Source: Paramacrobiotus metropolitanus (lineage: Eukaryota > Tardigrada > Eutardigrada > Parachela > Macrobiotidae). Taken from it: a stretch of DNA of 64,000 nucleotides. A program made the translations under genes and the position numbers. Below, one piece after another: positions 63,851-64,000 of the stretch (the first letter of the stretch is position 1; every line of letters begins with the position of its first letter). Below the pieces are notes generated by a model. That model made no database searches, had not been told where the DNA came from, and saw nothing but the letters and a program-made list of their open reading frames with translations. The stretch spans positions 328,427 to 392,426 of the forward strand of contig NW_026570343.1 in the NCBI RefSeq assembly GCF_019649055.1, written 5' to 3'.

Positions 63851-64000
63851 CCTCTAAGTTGAAAAACGTAGAGCAGAGGGTATTACGAGATAGAGTTTTA
63901 CACCAAGATTCAAGAATACCGCGTTCACTCACAAGAACAGTAACAGAAAATGTTACAAATTTTTCCTTTTATTTTAAATAAAATATAAAAAATATTATTA

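Overview
The window is eukaryotic nuclear DNA from a small-genome invertebrate animal. Genes are split by short GT-AG introns (many 50-70 nt), and the recognisable families are animal ones: a receptor guanylyl cyclase, a ZIP metal transporter, a peritrophin-A chitin-binding protein, a WAP-domain protein and a kinase-kelch protein. An ecdysozoan fits best. A tardigrade is plausible, but nothing in the window decides the phylum.

Layout. Position 1-428 is the tail of a pogo/Tigger-like DDE transposase. From 0.4 to 15 kb the DNA is gene-poor: a secreted protein at 3.3-3.9 kb, a membrane-protein exon at 5.5-5.9 kb, and a tandem pair of MGNS-starting paralogues at 9.1 and 11.4 kb. A three-exon protein kinase-kelch gene lies at 15.0-18.4 kb and two LINE remnants at 20-21.1 kb. 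From 21.4 to 50.5 kb, on the minus strand, is a 21-exon receptor guanylyl cyclase gene split by one very large mobile element. To the right are a five-exon ZIP8/14-type transporter containing a 9-nt microexon (51.9-53.8 kb), a three-exon peritrophin-A gene (55.6-57.2 kb), a minus-strand gene ending in a ubiquitin-like domain (58.0-61.6 kb), and a WAP-domain gene whose 5' end grades into a tandem repeat (63.0-64.0 kb).

The main discovery is the mobile element at 25344-49389. It is a complete 24,046-bp Ty3/Gypsy-class LTR retrotransposon on the minus strand. Its LTRs are 575 and 574 bp, differ at only two positions, run TG...CA, and are flanked by a CTTG target duplication. A tRNA-Lys-type primer binding site touches the 5' LTR. 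The coiled-coil, Gag and Pol reading frames fill 38.0-48.0 kb. About 12 kb more lies between pol and the 3' LTR. That cargo holds seven minus-strand ORFs, a plus-strand gene with its own spliceosomal intron, and an array of eight tRNA-like units, each with Pol III-type A and B boxes and a downstream T-run.

The element sits inside coding exon 4 of the guanylyl cyclase. Taking out the element and one CTTG copy leaves a phase-consistent 3,039-nt reading frame, so the insertion is probably recent and this allele is interrupted. Exon joins and domain calls are my own reading of splice sites, phase and motifs; no database search was possible.
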